Shown: piece by piece, positions 11,149-23,219 of the stretch
Layout: each line of letters begins with the position of its first letter
Position numbering within the stretch: position 1 is the stretch's first letter
DNA from: Skeletonema tropicum
Lineage: Eukaryota; Bacillariophyta; Thalassiosirophyceae; Thalassiosirales; Thalassiosiraceae
Assembly: GCA_037178625.1 (NCBI GenBank)
Contig: CM074127.1
Span: forward strand, 5,580,001-5,644,000
Reading direction: 5' to 3'
Length of the DNA: 64,000 nucleotides
Made by a program: the position numbers and the translations under genes
The notes under the pieces: generated by a model
What the model saw: only the letters and a program-made list of their open reading frames with translations
Told to the model about the DNA's origin: nothing
Databases searched by the model: none

Positions 11149-11345
11149 TTAGCTTTTAGAGCAAAGAGTCATTTCCTTCGATGAGGTTCAATGATCAACC
11201 AGTAAAATGTTCGTAGGAATTTGGAACTACAATCTCCTCCATCCTGTGATTCAGAGAAAATGGTACTCATCCGAGCAATCTGCTGTCGTACCCCATTGCG
11301 GTTAACCCGAACTAAAGCCGATCTGAAGCAAGACACCAATCCCAA

Positions 11346-13021
11346 GGGAAAATAAATAGGGTATGTCACAGAGAGTGTCGCAACGGGGCCGGACACAAAA
11401 AAGAAATATCGGACACACACTACTCAAAAAGCGTCCACTCACTCGTCACGAGTCACGACACTTACGGTAGGAGACCTGGCAACAAGTAAAAAAATGCGCC
11501 TATATATTGATAACACTGTTGTCCTCACGCAGGAATGATTATCACAGCACGAGTAGAGAGCGCAGCGATATACGAGTGTTGGGGTAATCATGACTGATGT
11601 TAGGAGTAATTATTATCTTTTCCTAAATAAAAAATTTCACACACATCATCCGCACAAAATTATTAATCTTCATCGTCGTCAACATCATCACGCTTCTTCG
11701 ATGACTTTCTTTTCGTTTAGTATAGGTTATTGTTAGACATTCTTAATTTACTCGTAAATTACTTAGTTCGTCAGGCGCAAGTGCGCTGATTTTAGTCTTG
11801 GTTCATCGTTTGTGGCCGCCTTTTGAGCAGTGTTTGTCCGATCTTTTTTGCACTCGGCCCGGGTCACGACGCAGTCAGGTCGGGCACTCGTCGGGCACTC
11901 GTGTTCATTGCGCTGATCGTTTCTCACACCGTCCCCCGCCACGACACAAAACTCGTGACCGTATGTCTTCACTCGCGCAAGCGCCTATGAAGACATAAAA
12001 TCACTTGTTTGTGTCCCGCACGGACGGTGTTCGAAAACGACGACGCGTAACTCACACTAGATACGGTGTGTCCACCGTAGGTGCCCACGGATTTGTCCGC
12101 TCGTCGGAGCGGGCGACTACGGTGGACGGGCAACTACGGAATACGTTATCTGGTCCGGACTTCCTGTGTCCGGATTTTCCAGCGGGCAACTGCTGTGGAC
12201 GGGTAAGTACCAAGGCGGGCAACTACGGTAGAAACACTATAGTGCAGACCTTATTATCTAGTGTGACGCTTACCGTCTCGGGGGCAATCTCAAAAAGGTC
12301 ATTTTTACGTATTCCTACGCTGTATCTAGAGTATTGTCCAGCGTTGTCCGAAAGCACCAAAGTTCCCAGAGGAAGAGTGTCGTTACGACTTTTGGTTACC
12401 TACGGTTGAGTCTGCTTTCCTCGTCGTTTCCCGTCATTGAAAGCTCGGATTGATCACTGCATCTCCGCTCAATAAAAGCAACGGCAACGGTAATGCCAAG
12501 GTCTCATCTTTCATTGCGGACATAACGAGTCTAACCACAAAAGCCTGTGAAAGATCTCCGAGCACACCCGTTCGGAGTAGACTCAGATTGATTGCAACGA
12601 GACACGTCGATAATATTCATGTCAGGAGATATGGCAGCAGCTGCCTTCTGATTCCACCAGGCTCGAGCTCCACAAAACTAGTCGTATGAAGGCAAGGGGT
12701 CGTTCTCTTCAGAGAAGCCCATTTGACGGAGATGCTTCGAGTATGCAGATGATAGTGATAGTGGCGAAGGCGGATCTCTTTCAAGAGCTTTCCAGGATCA
12801 AGTACCAAGATTTTTGACAGATCGTCAGCCTCTGGTGCGTCTCATCTACTGAGAATGCCAGCCGCCCCATGAGGTCGAACCAGGGCACCTGTTTCGACTT
12901 CATTCTTGATAGACTGTTTTTGATGCTGGTGTACTGCAGCTTTGATGCTGATGAAACCTGAGACTACAATGAGCCCACAAAGTCGCAATCGCACTGTGCT
13001 CTGACTCTGACTCTGACTCTA
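11346..13021. other. Gene-poor stretch between duplication units
   Basis: No gene I can support. Several open frames (12005-12409, 12450-12689) lack any recognisable motif and have skewed composition. The stretch 12060-12240 contains degenerate repeats of GGGCAACTACGG and TGGACGGG. It ends in a CTCTGA microsatellite (about 13000-13020) beside inverted unit 4. Confidence 0.5.
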
Positions 13022-13960
13022 ACACAGCTTGCTCCATTCCGTTGCAGAAGGAGTGAATCTTATTATGTACATCACATGCTAGCTCGATATCGAAGAACGA
13101 GGAAGTTGAAAGCAGACACAGACATAGACGCGTGTCTCGTTTTGATGTCTTCAGGCTCGCTCAAGCGACGCAACGCAAGCCAAGCCTCGTTCCACTTGAA
13201 CAACTCAGACTCGATCAGCCTGCTCCAAAGACATTTGATGCTGTACACAATGACTTGCTTCAGCATGCTGGTATTCCGTGGAAACATATGTGACAGAAAT
13301 ACAAGAAGACTAACCTCGTAAAAACTTCGAGAACTGATTTAGATTACACAATTGTCTTATTTACAAACAGTAAAGTCTCATTAACTTGAGCAGGATATCA
13401 TCGTCTGGGTCGTCTACAACGGGCAAGTCTTCCGATGCCCTTTCCATATCAGCAAGACCATTCGAGAGCTCGTCCAAGTCCAATAGCAAGTCTGTGTGAC
13501 ATTCAAAGGAGATCCTTGTGTTCCGCTTCACCTTCACGACAGGCTCACTTGCAGTTTGCATGCTTGTTGGGCGGGATTGACAGTGTTCCTTCAACCCGTT
13601 CAGAGCTACCTGATGCATGTCGACGTCTTCGTCTACATGGAGGACAGTGGCTTTACGTACATCGGGGATAGAGTAGTAGAGGAAAGGGTCAATCTCCTTG
13701 AGAGATTTGAGATCTTGTGCGGAAAGGGAAATGTTCATCAGCTCGACTTCTCGGGGAGTAGGGTCAGCTGGAGGCAATCGCAATCGAGAAGCCGACGTTG
13801 AGATTAAAGGCCATTCTTCATCGTTATCGGCGTTGTCGATTGATTTACTGTTGCTTCGTTGGGGGCACATGGTGAGAGTAGCAGATTATGCGAATAATAA
13901 ATGTGTTCAAATCTTGTGTGAGATGTGGTTTGTATTGTGCGTTGTGTTGTGCGCTGTGAA
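13022..13960 (-). repeat. Segmental duplication unit 4, inverted (carries family gene copy 4)
   Basis: Reverse-oriented copy of the 3' flank, gene and leader seen in units 1 and 3. The boundary at 13022 (AACACAGCTTGCTCC) coincides with the point where unit 1 is broken by the RT element. The upstream side breaks into short degenerate repeats (TTGTATTGTGCGTTGTGTTG and similar, about 13930-14060). Confidence 0.75.
13361..13870 (-). CDS. Small two-motif family protein, copy 4 (function unknown)
   Basis: 169 residues on the minus strand, intact, with DPFLYYSIPDVR and RISFECHTDLLLD. It differs from copy 1 by scattered substitutions and one in-frame extra codon (ELMNISL instead of ELNVSL), a 3 bp insertion near 13738. 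The ATG at 13870 is fixed by the shared CTCTCACC leader. The retained frame despite an indel argues that selection keeps this copy open. Function is unknown. Confidence 0.8.
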   Translation of the reverse strand: MCPQRSNSKSIDNADNDEEWPLISTSASRLRLPPADPTPREVELMNISLSAQDLKSLKEIDPFLYYSIPDVRKATVLHVDEDVDMHQVALNGLKEHCQSRPTSMQTASEPVVKVKRNTRISFECHTDLLLDLDELSNGLADMERASEDLPVVDDPDDDILLKLMRLYCL

Positions 13961-14673
13961 TAGCAAGAGGTATGTAAGTAGTAGCCTGAGTAGGGTTCGG
14001 GTGAGGCTATACTTTTAATCTCCTTGTGAGTTGTGGTTTGAATTGTGCGTTGTATTGTGCACTGTGAATGATCAGTAGCCTGAGCAGGGTTCGGGCGACA
14101 CGTCGTCGCTGCTTGTAATATTGCACGACGTGTTCGCACTGGCGTCATGACTTAGCGTCGACTGCATGCATGCCATCTGGTCTCATGCCTTCGATGAACT
14201 TCATGATCAACTTGCAGTAAAATAAATAAATAAATAGGAGTACTACACATTCGGGCGGGATCAATAATTTATTTTTTTTACACCTTTGGGTAGATTTTTT
14301 ACTTCTCGATTTACTCTAGAGGGACTAGAGGGACATACATAATGACATTATGACCTACTTATGTAGGAGTACATACTTATATGTATAAGTATTGTACTTT
14401 TGACAGGACAGTTTCACACCTGAGTACCATATCCATACCGTACACTGCGGTTAACCCTCTGGGTTGCCCAGCTTATTAGTAGGTACATAGAGCTCGAGGG
14501 TACCTACCTCACCTACTTCTACTTACATACCCCCGCCCGCCCCTGCCTCCATGCCATCCTCCTTCGTTCCCCAGGCCGTGACCATGACCGTACGTATGTA
14601 TGTCTTATGTCATTGTTTTGTGTTTTGCCATGGCAATGAGCAATGAGATAAAGGAGAGGCTCTATTGATCATC
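13871..14673. other. Intergenic: degenerate repeats and AT-rich promoter region of the START-like gene
   Basis: Holds two diverged copies of the family leader (AGTAGCCTGAG and a GGTTCGGG block near 13981 and 14071), an AAAT microsatellite at 14222-14237, and small palindromic TATGTA/TACATA runs at 14340-14400. No coding sequence supported. Confidence 0.5.
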
Positions 14674-15431
14674 ATGACATTAAATATGCTAGCCGATAGC
14701 GGCATCAACAACAACTCGATGCTAAAGCTGCAGATCGGTCATCAGGATTCTGCTGATCAAAATGAATCATCATCCGCAACAGAGCTACCCACAACAGATG
14801 ATGATGATGCAAATAAAATAGATGACGATGCCAGAACGTCATTCATTACAGATGTGAATCTCATATCCAAACGGCTGGAACAAGCTCAGATTCTCGAAGA
14901 GCAATGCAAAATATTTGTTGCGGCGGGGTTACTTGAGGGCATCGATCCAAAGCACTTTCAGCCGATTCATCATGTTATCGTCAAGGAAGCAGAATTGTTC
15001 CGTCGGCTGCTTCATGATAGTTCATCGCCAATCACTGCTTCTAAAATTGACGACGACAACCAAGAATCAAGTAATGAACACACAAATTCAGAAGAGTGGA
15101 TCAAACAGGGGGAACAACACGGAGAACGCCACAATTTCGCCATGTATTACAAGGTCAGCCCTACAAATCAAATCACCTGTCGTCTCGAAACTCCCATTGA
15201 ACCTCAATTACTAATTCCCATATTGGCTGTGTTGAACGAAAGTGAATTATACAAGACATGGATCCCACAATACAAAGTGCCGAGGTTGGAGGTGGTCAAG
15301 TCGGAGAAGCTGTGTCAATCGGGACGTGTGTCGCAGACGATTTTGGTGGAGACAGAAGTTCCGTGGCCGATTGCAAAGAGGGAGTTGATTTTGAAGGCTG
15401 TTGCTTGTGATGATATTATTGATTCGGACAG

Positions 15432-15462
<31 letters not shown>

Positions 15463-15966
15463 ATCAATAGCAATGATGACATTCATGGAGGACGAAAAGA
15501 TGGTGGAGGTGCAAGTCGAATATTAGTGCGTATTCAATCATTAGATTGTGAAGATAATGGGGAGGACGGGTTGGAGATATTGCCTGCCAAAAAAAATGGC
15601 GTACGCATAAAGGTTGATGGAGGGTTCGTCTTTGAGAAGTGTCCAGCGGATCATCCAATGGCAAAAAAGAAGTCGTCATCAAGTAGTGATGATCATCATG
15701 ATGATGATGATGATGACAATCTGATTTTACTTACATTCACATTTTCGGTAGATCCCAAACTCTCCATCTTGCCTCAATCAGTGCTCAACTTCTTTTTGAG
15801 GACTGCCATGCGACAAATATGGGGAATGTTTCTTCACGTGGCAGAGGAAGTAGGTGATGGGAAACGACCAGCACATAGTGATGCGATTGAGAGGAAGCGG
15901 GAAGCATTGTATGATTGGGTGGAGGAGCGGACGAGTGCTATGTTGCAACATTCGTTGAGCAAGTAG
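14674..15966 (+). CDS. START/SRPBCC-like lipid-binding domain protein
   Basis: 430 residues from the first ATG at 14674 (the frame is open a little further upstream but only from TTG). Residues 1-145 are acidic and low-complexity with a helical segment (LEQAQILEEQ). From about residue 150 the sequence resembles the START-like proteins I remember from diatoms: a LLIPILAVLNESELYKTWIP block, SGRVSQTILVE, WPIAKRELILKAV, a Lys-rich turn with FEKC, and a final amphipathic helix (FFLRTAMRQIWGMFL). This order of strands ending in a long C-terminal helix fits the helix-grip fold used to bind sterols or lipids. Two Asp/Gly/His-rich loops (about residues 248-275 and 335-350) are insertions. Ligand and location are unknown, and the assignment is from pattern, not a search. 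Confidence 0.6.
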
Positions 15967-16757
15967 TTTGTGAATAGTGTTGATGAGCACTTCTGATGTT
16001 GCCGTGGAACTTACAACGGCAGGTACCTCCTCTTGATGTTGTATTATTGTAGCTTATGATAATTATCAACATTTCAAACTTCTTTTTACTTGACACCGCT
16101 CTACAAACTCTCTGTCTGTAGCACTCTATTAATCATTCGGCAAGGAAGATTGTGAACAATCATGCCATGCGAAAGACCTGGGCTACCGTTCTTAACTCTG
16201 GGCTAAGTAGTACATAATCGGCTCACGGCTATTATTTGGCCTCTCCCCAAAGTACAGAAGATTTTCGGCATTTACAATCCTTCGTTCTTCATTACTTAGC
16301 ATACCTAAGCTGCACCTATTTACTTATGAAGAAGTAATTGAAAAATGGGACACAATGACTCCCGAAGTACTTCATTTAGACTATAAAGCACTTGAGCAAA
16401 AGGACATTTGCACTTGACGATCAAAATCCTGCATAAAATATGCATAGCGTGTCTGCCTGCATTGGCATCAGATTTCGGTCATCTGCTTCATCGATCTTCA
16501 TTGATGCTCTTTATCTTCCATCCTTGCATACATGTGCAACTAAACAGCACGGCAGCTGGCACAAACCTCTTCCTCATCATGCAAACTCTCAAGTTTACGA
16601 TCAAATACTGCACAACAGGACACAAGTACTCACGTCAAACTCACGTCAATATTATTACTGCTGTGCTCTACAACACAGAACTACGCTTGCTCACATCATA
16701 AAACAAGTTTTCATCTGCCAACCACGAGGACAAGGAACTTCATCACTTTCAAGCATA
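15967..16757. other. Intergenic and 5' leader of family gene copy 5
   Basis: No separate gene supported. The open frame of copy 5 continues upstream to an ATG at 16440, but that extension shows no family similarity and is treated as leader. Confidence 0.5.
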
Positions 16758-17159
16758 ATGCGTAATCCTACCCCCCAAACAAGCAATGAATCAATGCAAA
16801 CTGCCAACAAGAAGTTGCGCGACATCACTTTTCGCTTGCGAGTGCCTGCAGCCGACCCTACTCTTACAGAAGTCGACGTGAATAAGTTCATTTCTGCACA
16901 AGAACTCAACTCCATCAAGAAGCGAGACCCTTTCCTCTACTACTCTATCCCCGATGTACGTGAAGCCACCATCCGCCTCGTAGGCGAAGACGAAGACGTC
17001 GACATGCATCAGGTAGCTCTCAAAGGACTTGGGAGGTACTCTTGTCCAACGAGTATCAAAACTTCAGGTACTGGTGAGACTGTCGTTAAGGTAAAGCGGC
17101 GCTCAAGGATCTCCTATGAATGCCACGCAGATTTGCTGCTCGCAGATTTGGGTCTATGA
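16758..17159 (+). CDS. Small two-motif family protein, copy 5, diverged (function unknown)
   Basis: 133 residues. It keeps both defining blocks: FISAQELNSIKKRDPFLYYS then IPDVREA, and VKRRSRISYECHADLLLADL. The VDMHQVAL linker shared with copies 1-4 is present, but the protein lacks their acidic C-terminal tail and stops soon after the second block. The ATG at 16758 (MRNPTPQTSN) is chosen because it lies where copies 1-4 start relative to block 1; an in-frame ATG at 16440 is possible. Divergence is far greater than among copies 1-4, so this is an older paralogue that shows which residues are constrained. Confidence 0.75.
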   Translation: MRNPTPQTSNESMQTANKKLRDITFRLRVPAADPTLTEVDVNKFISAQELNSIKKRDPFLYYSIPDVREATIRLVGEDEDVDMHQVALKGLGRYSCPTSIKTSGTGETVVKVKRRSRISYECHADLLLADLGL

Positions 17160-18177
17160 GTTTTGCGCCGCCGGCAGGTGGAATTTCGCCAAATGTTCTG
17201 ATGCTGATTAATATTCCGCCTCTGGCTCGGAAGGGTTGAATCTTGGAAATTTTGATGATAGCTTGTTCTTGAATCCGAAGCCGAAGGGTTCGCTGTACAT
17301 AAGTTATGGGTTCGCTGTACATATATAAACTAATTATTGATTGATCTATTGAAGTACATCCTTTCTCTTCGTTCGAACGCCATCTGTAGGTCTTTACATG
17401 CGTGATGATTGTATGTTTACAGCTTGAGGAACATGAAACATTGATGCCTTAGGTTTACGTGCATTATATTTTAGTTTTAGTGCCATTGCATCATCGCTGC
17501 TATTGACTTGAGATCAGTTTCGGGTTCGAGTGTCATTGGTCGAAGTGGATGCCGAGGTGTCATTTCACAAAGGAATTTGAATGCCGAAGCGCAGCTGTAG
17601 ATAGAACCTGATGCCATTTTTCTCTTCAAGTTTTTGTCAACATTTTGGCTTGCCTGCGCCTTCGATGCTTGTCAATGTCAAGTTTGATGTAAAAAATATC
17701 ATAGCATTATTAATGTCTCTGCCTGCGTCTACGAACACACTTCCACTCAGTGGCTGTGGCGGTACATTATTCGGAACATTTCACGTCTTTGTACCGTCGA
17801 TGATTATTTCACGATGGAATAATATGATGTAGTCTTGGCCGTACATACTGATGTATCCATCGATGTGGACTAACTCACGATTATCAAAGATGCAAATCAT
17901 TCTCGTTACATATGGTTCCAGTTCCATCCTCTACAACGAACACAACACCTTAAGAGAACCACCAAAAAAGGATTGGAGCACTGTTCCCAAAGTTGATCAT
18001 CGTGAAGGGGATCTGGGATCTGTTACCAGGGTATATCTTCGTTCTTATCGTCTACGGTTGACAAAAAATGTTTGAGTTAGTTAGTTTACCATCCGCAAGA
18101 AGTTCGTCGGCAATAGGTTTCTCGGAAGACGAGTGGGTCCTGCAACAACATTTCCTGACACCACACATAAATGGAAG
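17160..18177. other. Intergenic, no gene seen
   Basis: AT-rich 3' flanks of two convergent genes. The open frames present are short and have no recognisable motif. Confidence 0.5.
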
Positions 18178-21100
18178 CTATCTACTGCCACCACATAGCG
18201 GAGACAACACCTCAATGGCCTTCTCAACACGTTGAACTAAAACATTAGCATGCCAGATTACATAGCATTTCTTGGCATCCTGAAAGTGCTGTAATGCTTC
18301 ATCATGTTTGCTCTTGTGTAGTAGATATGTTGCAAGTTTTTCGTGTGCCAAGCCCTCTTCATGATTGAACCTGTGCTCTCGTGCTTGTTTTATTGATGCT
18401 TTGTAACAACCATAGGCTCGTTCATCATTCTTCAGAAAGAAGTATTCAGCCTGGAGAAGAGATAGCTTATTTGCAAAATTCCATGAACAGCTCTTTGCCC
18501 ACTTCGACACTAGCGCCATCGCTGTTTCAGCTACATTGGTCCATTTTGCTTCATCGTCCCGATGTTTCCGTGCAAAGTATAGTGCTATGAGGCCATCAAT
18601 AAATGCATTGACCAAGAAAAGCACCGTTCGACCTGAGTTTGTGTGATGCAAGAATCCAGCGTGTATTTGAATGAGGACCGGAGTGGCAAAAATTTGCAAA
18701 AATATCATACTTTCAAACTCACCGTTCGCAGCTTGTCCAGCGCAAGTAGCATGAAAATTTTGCTGCATGTCATAGCAATCAGCGGCTGCATCCATATCAC
18801 CACACATGTATTTGACGTATTTTATCTTTTGGAATATTGTTCGCGTCAGAGCTGCCACATTGTTCTTCATGGCAAAGTCTAACACTGCATCCTCATTCAT
18901 CCCACCAAAGTGACTATCATATGCATTTGTCTCTGCACCCATCAAATCAAATATCATTTGCTCCGAAACTGCCAACAATCTTGCCATACGTTGTTGATTG
19001 TACCTGGGAGAGTGAATGATTACAAAAAATAGAAAATGAATGAGCGGTATAGGACGGACAAATGTCCGATATGATGATTGTGAGCCGATCACTTACTGTA
19101 CTCCGCGCTGTATGTGCTTGTGTAAACTTTGGCTTGATTCCTGAAGGTTTGACCCGCAACCAAAAAGCGCCACTGTATGGTAGATGGCAATGTTTGATAC
19201 AGCATACTCCATGTCTCCATGTATCAATCCCGCCTCGAATGCTTCAGAATGCTTGCACAATGATGCTTGCCAAGGCCTGCAAATAGACAAAAGAAATATT
19301 GGAAAGTTAGTGCGGACATATATACATTCTTTGCGGCTCTCTTGAACGAATTGATAGCTCTGATGTTGTATCTCACTCTTTGTAGATATTGATCATGCCA
19401 TACACCACAGTATGAACACGTGGCAAAATCTCAACACTGCCCATTTTTGTCACCAAATCTGATGCAACACGTCCCATTGTAAACGCAGCATCGTAGTCTT
19501 CATTTAGACTACTAGCCAGCCATGCCCCATAACATGAGAAGGCAATGGCAGCAATGTTACATAGACCAAATTCTACAGTCATTCTCACCATCCGAAACAC
19601 AATTATTGGATTCAGCAGTGGGTTTGACGCGTACGTTACTATCAACATGTGGTTTAGGAATCGCATTGCGGTCAGCTTATTGAAATCTGTCATCATCGGC
19701 AGAGATAATAGATCTTGTCTTGAAAGTCCAATCAATGCTTCTTTTACTTTCGCAACCTCTTCAAAATAGATTTCATGAGTGATGTTCGTTGGAATTATCT
19801 CCCCCAATTGTGACAAGACACTGACACTCGTATTAATGCACTCGTCACAGCTACCCGACGACGACAACGCACGAACGAGGTTGCTGTAAATGGTCAGTTT
19901 GTCTTCAAAACACCGCGCATAATGCAATGGCTTCTCAGCCAAAGCTGTCAGCGTCGGGTAGTCACCTACCACACATAAAGCTTCAGCAGCTGGATCAATG
20001 CAAAGGGGTTAGATGAAACTAATAAAAATGTAGAGAGTGCCACACATGAACAAGAAGTACAATGAGAAGGAAGACTTACCTGCATCATATAGACGAAGAC
20101 TTAAGCTATACTTCGACCTCCACGAGTCATCCTCAAGAAGTGCGACGCCACTCAAAAGGTACTTGACGGCAGAATGAAAGCTTTGCTGTTGAAGCATTTT
20201 CTCACCCGCTATCAAATTCAGCTCTGCCACGTCATACTTACGCTCGGGATTGTCAAGTAATTTGGACCCCCTATTGATGTTGTCGGCAACATGAAAGATG
20301 ATCATCTCCATTTCAGAGGGCGGTGTGCTTAGAAATAACCTGGAACCAATCAGCAAGTGGAATTTCTCCCTTAGTTCCAAAGGGATCAGCCCATACGCTG
20401 CCTGCTGAACCTGATCATGTGACCACTTATAACTTGAGCCACCCTCTGTCTGCAGGAAACCGAATTCAACACAAGCTTCCAAGAAATCGTCCCCAATGGC
20501 AGCATCCTTTCGTGCCTTCTCCAGTAATGTCACGTCAAAGCTTGGCCCGAGGCAAGCACACAGCTTCAAACCTAACTGCACTTTCCCGGAAAGGCGACTC
20601 ATATGATCTGTCATATGCTTCACCACATCTTCAGACATCTCTTTCGATTCAATCTTTTGGAGATCAAACACCCATCGACGCGAGTTTATGCTATACCAGA
20701 TAATTCCTTCATCGTTGAGTGACGCCAACAGCCGCAGAACAAACATGATCACGCCGCCTGTCTTCCGATGAACTACGTTTGACCTAAACGAAACCAAGGC
20801 GATAATCAAACATGTGAGTTAAGCATATGAGCATAAGCATAGAAGTATAAGCAAATCAATGTTACAGCGATGGTAAGTGTAAGCATGCCAGACTTGTTTC
20901 TACTTCTACTCACAATGGTCGACATAAATTTGGTGGCAAGCACATGACGTCACTGAGTAGCGCATTGGTACTCTCCTTCTCTATGGCACCGACTTTGATT
21001 GTCATCACATTTCCCTGTTCTCGGATGTCGTTCAGATTCGTTGAAAGTATGTGCGACTCATTCACTTCGTTCTCACGATAACAACCAAGGAATACAAAGT

Positions 21101-23051
21101 GGCGTATTTCTGGGTCTGTCATCAACATCCTGATCACACCCAGCGTCATCTCATCGGCCCACTATAGGAGTGCATGCATGAGAACACAAACGTCAGCAGA
21201 TGAAAATGGCCCTAGCGGCCTCATGCAGACGAAGACGAAACCAAACTCTAACCACTTACCTGTAAATCATCTAGCACTAGTGCCAACGTTTGAGAACGGC
21301 ATGGAATAGCACTAATCAGCTTGCAAAGCATATACTTCAATCTCTGATCCAGCGAATTGCCAGCAATCTTTCCACTCTCTGCACTATCAGCTTCCGTATC
21401 GTCGCCCATGAATTGACGCAAACTTGGAATGCTGTCATATAAGCAGCTAACACCCGATCCTACCGCATCGCTGATTCGCCATCGCATTGACATGTGTGCA
21501 TTCTTCTCTGTAGCGTTGGATACGTTAATATCAGCAAAGAACGAGTCGAGTGCTGAAGCTAGTACTTTGTCGGGACGAGCAGAATTGTCGAATTTCCCTT
21601 CAATGAAGAATCCATTCTTATCGGCTAAAGGCTTTTTGATTTGTTTGACGAGAGTCGATTTTCTGCAACAGAGATAATTGGGGGGGACAGTTGGTGAAAT
21701 AAATGAACAAAAGAGAATACAACTAATGAGTGGCATCATGACGGCAGACTCACCCTGTCCCAGGATAACCAGAAACGAGAGCCATCAATGGCTGATCACC
21801 AAGCATTGTTGCCGATTGCAACAAACTCATTAACATCGACATTTGAACTTTTCTCCCATAGAACAAATCCTTCGGTAACTTCAAACGACTATGAATGAGA
21901 ACCTCATGATCGACCTCGGCCTTCTTGAACCTATTAGCTTGTGTTGTCATTTCCTTCAAATCTTCGTAAACAGCGTTCGCCGATTCGTATCGCAGCTGCG
22001 AGGCATTCTCTTCGTCATCCCCAGCAAGAAGAGTGGATACCATCACTCTCAAATAGAGAGGGAGACCTTCACCAGGCGTGAGCTGCTTCCCACGCTTCCT
22101 CACATTACGAGTGTTGGTATTAGAAGTAACATCCCCCTCTGTGTCTGAACTAACTCGCCTTCTAGAGCTTGCCAACTCTCCTCCCCCACCTCTTCCAATA
22201 CTAGTACTAGCAGCACCCCCTCCCTCATCTGTCTGAAACAATTGGTTCAAAACTATCCCTAGATTCATCAAATCTGCCCCCTTCTTCTCGTCAAATGTCT
22301 GTTCATCACTACATATCACTGCATCCGACAAGTCAATGAATGTCGCCAAATAGTCCCCTTCAAATGGCGTCAAGACAATATTTTCCAGCGTCAATGAATT
22401 GTACACCACACGACTTTGATGGAATTGCGTTAAGGTTTTTGCAATTGCCAATGCGGCACGCAGGCGGACAGTAAATGATGTTTGCTGCTGGTTATTCCTC
22501 ACTTTATCAAGCCATTCGTCACATGTGATTCCTTCTTCCCACTTGAAGTACAGCGCAGGGCTGCCATTGAAGGTACTCACTTCAATAACTTGTCGTTTGT
22601 TGACGTCGGATGGTAACAGCTTGTAGATCGTTTCTTCGTGTACTAATTTATTCATCGTTAGATTGAAGTTTGACGATGGAGATAGACTGGTTTGATTTAT
22701 CACTTTGATGCCCACCGTGTCAGCTGCTCGAGCAGATCGGTAGATAAAAGTACCATTTGGCTTGGACACCATCAATTGTGGGGGTGGGGGGGCGTCATTA
22801 TTCGGTGTGTCAGTTCTTGACGGCCTCAGAGGTAGTTCCGACGGAAGCGACGTTGATGAAAATAATGCCGCTTCACCGCTATGCTCTTCACCTCCTCCAA
22901 CATTGTTACTTTGAAATCTAAAGTTGGCCAAATCCAAATCTTCAGCCAACGAGTCGTCGAGATGGCCTAAGGCGAGAAGATCTTCTCCCTCCCCAAATAT
23001 TGAATCGAGGTCGAGGTTGAACAGATCGTCGCCAGAATTTATGCTCTCCAT
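18178..23051 (-). CDS. Pseudokinase-AAA ATPase-helical repeat signalling protein (7 exons)
   Basis: Exons on the minus strand: 23051-21754, 21662-21260, 21161-20914, 20783-20080, 19989-19377, 19276-19097, 19003-18178. All six introns (90-130 bp) are GT-AG and keep the frame, giving 1423 residues. Residues 1-100 are acidic and low-complexity. Residues 100-330 resemble a Ser/Thr kinase lobe but the catalytic loop reads YNSLTLEN and the DFG site reads DLSD, so it is probably a pseudokinase. An AAA/NACHT-like ATPase follows: Walker A GYPGTGKST spans the exon 1/2 junction (about residue 430) and Walker B is LALVLDDLQ, then a WADEMTLG block and a HRKTGG sensor-like block. The C-terminal half is helical-repeat (TPR-like) sequence. 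This architecture matches the kinase-AAA region of hybrid sensor kinases but lacks the GAF and histidine-kinase modules. Start is the first ATG (MESINSGDD). Confidence 0.82.
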
Positions 23052-23140
23052 GATACTTAATATGTACGTCGTTCGGAAATATCTCACAGGAGATGGCTAC
23101 TTACTTGAATGGTAGAGTAAACGCAAAATAAAACAACGAC

Positions 23141-23168
23141 AAAAAAAAAAAAAAAAAAAAAAAAAAAA
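23141..23168 (+). repeat. Poly-A run (28 bases)
   Basis: An uninterrupted A run just upstream of the pseudokinase-AAA gene. Its length may vary or be uncertain in the assembly. Confidence 0.9.
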
Positions 23169-23219
23169 CAACGACAATAATGGAGACATCACCTTGTGTA
23201 CCTGCCTTGTAAAGTGATA

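Larger units (their letters stand above)
6345..11345. repeat. Large inverted repeat made by units 2 and 3
   Basis: The left arm is about 6345-7320. The right arm is about 7597-8375 continued at 11149-11345, because a 2.77 kb transposon splits it. Arms are about 1 kb each; the spacer (7321-7596) is 3' flank sequence belonging to unit 3. The gene copies on the two arms point toward each other. Arms differ by scattered substitutions and small indels, so this is not an assembly mirror of one read. Confidence 0.72.

Noticed and set aside
12005..12689. Two adjacent plus-strand open frames (134 and 79 codons)
   Set aside because: No motif, repeat-derived composition, and no family resemblance; open by chance in a repetitive stretch.
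16440..16757. Longer start for family gene copy 5
   Set aside because: The added 106 residues match no other copy, and the leader position of the related copies favours 16758.
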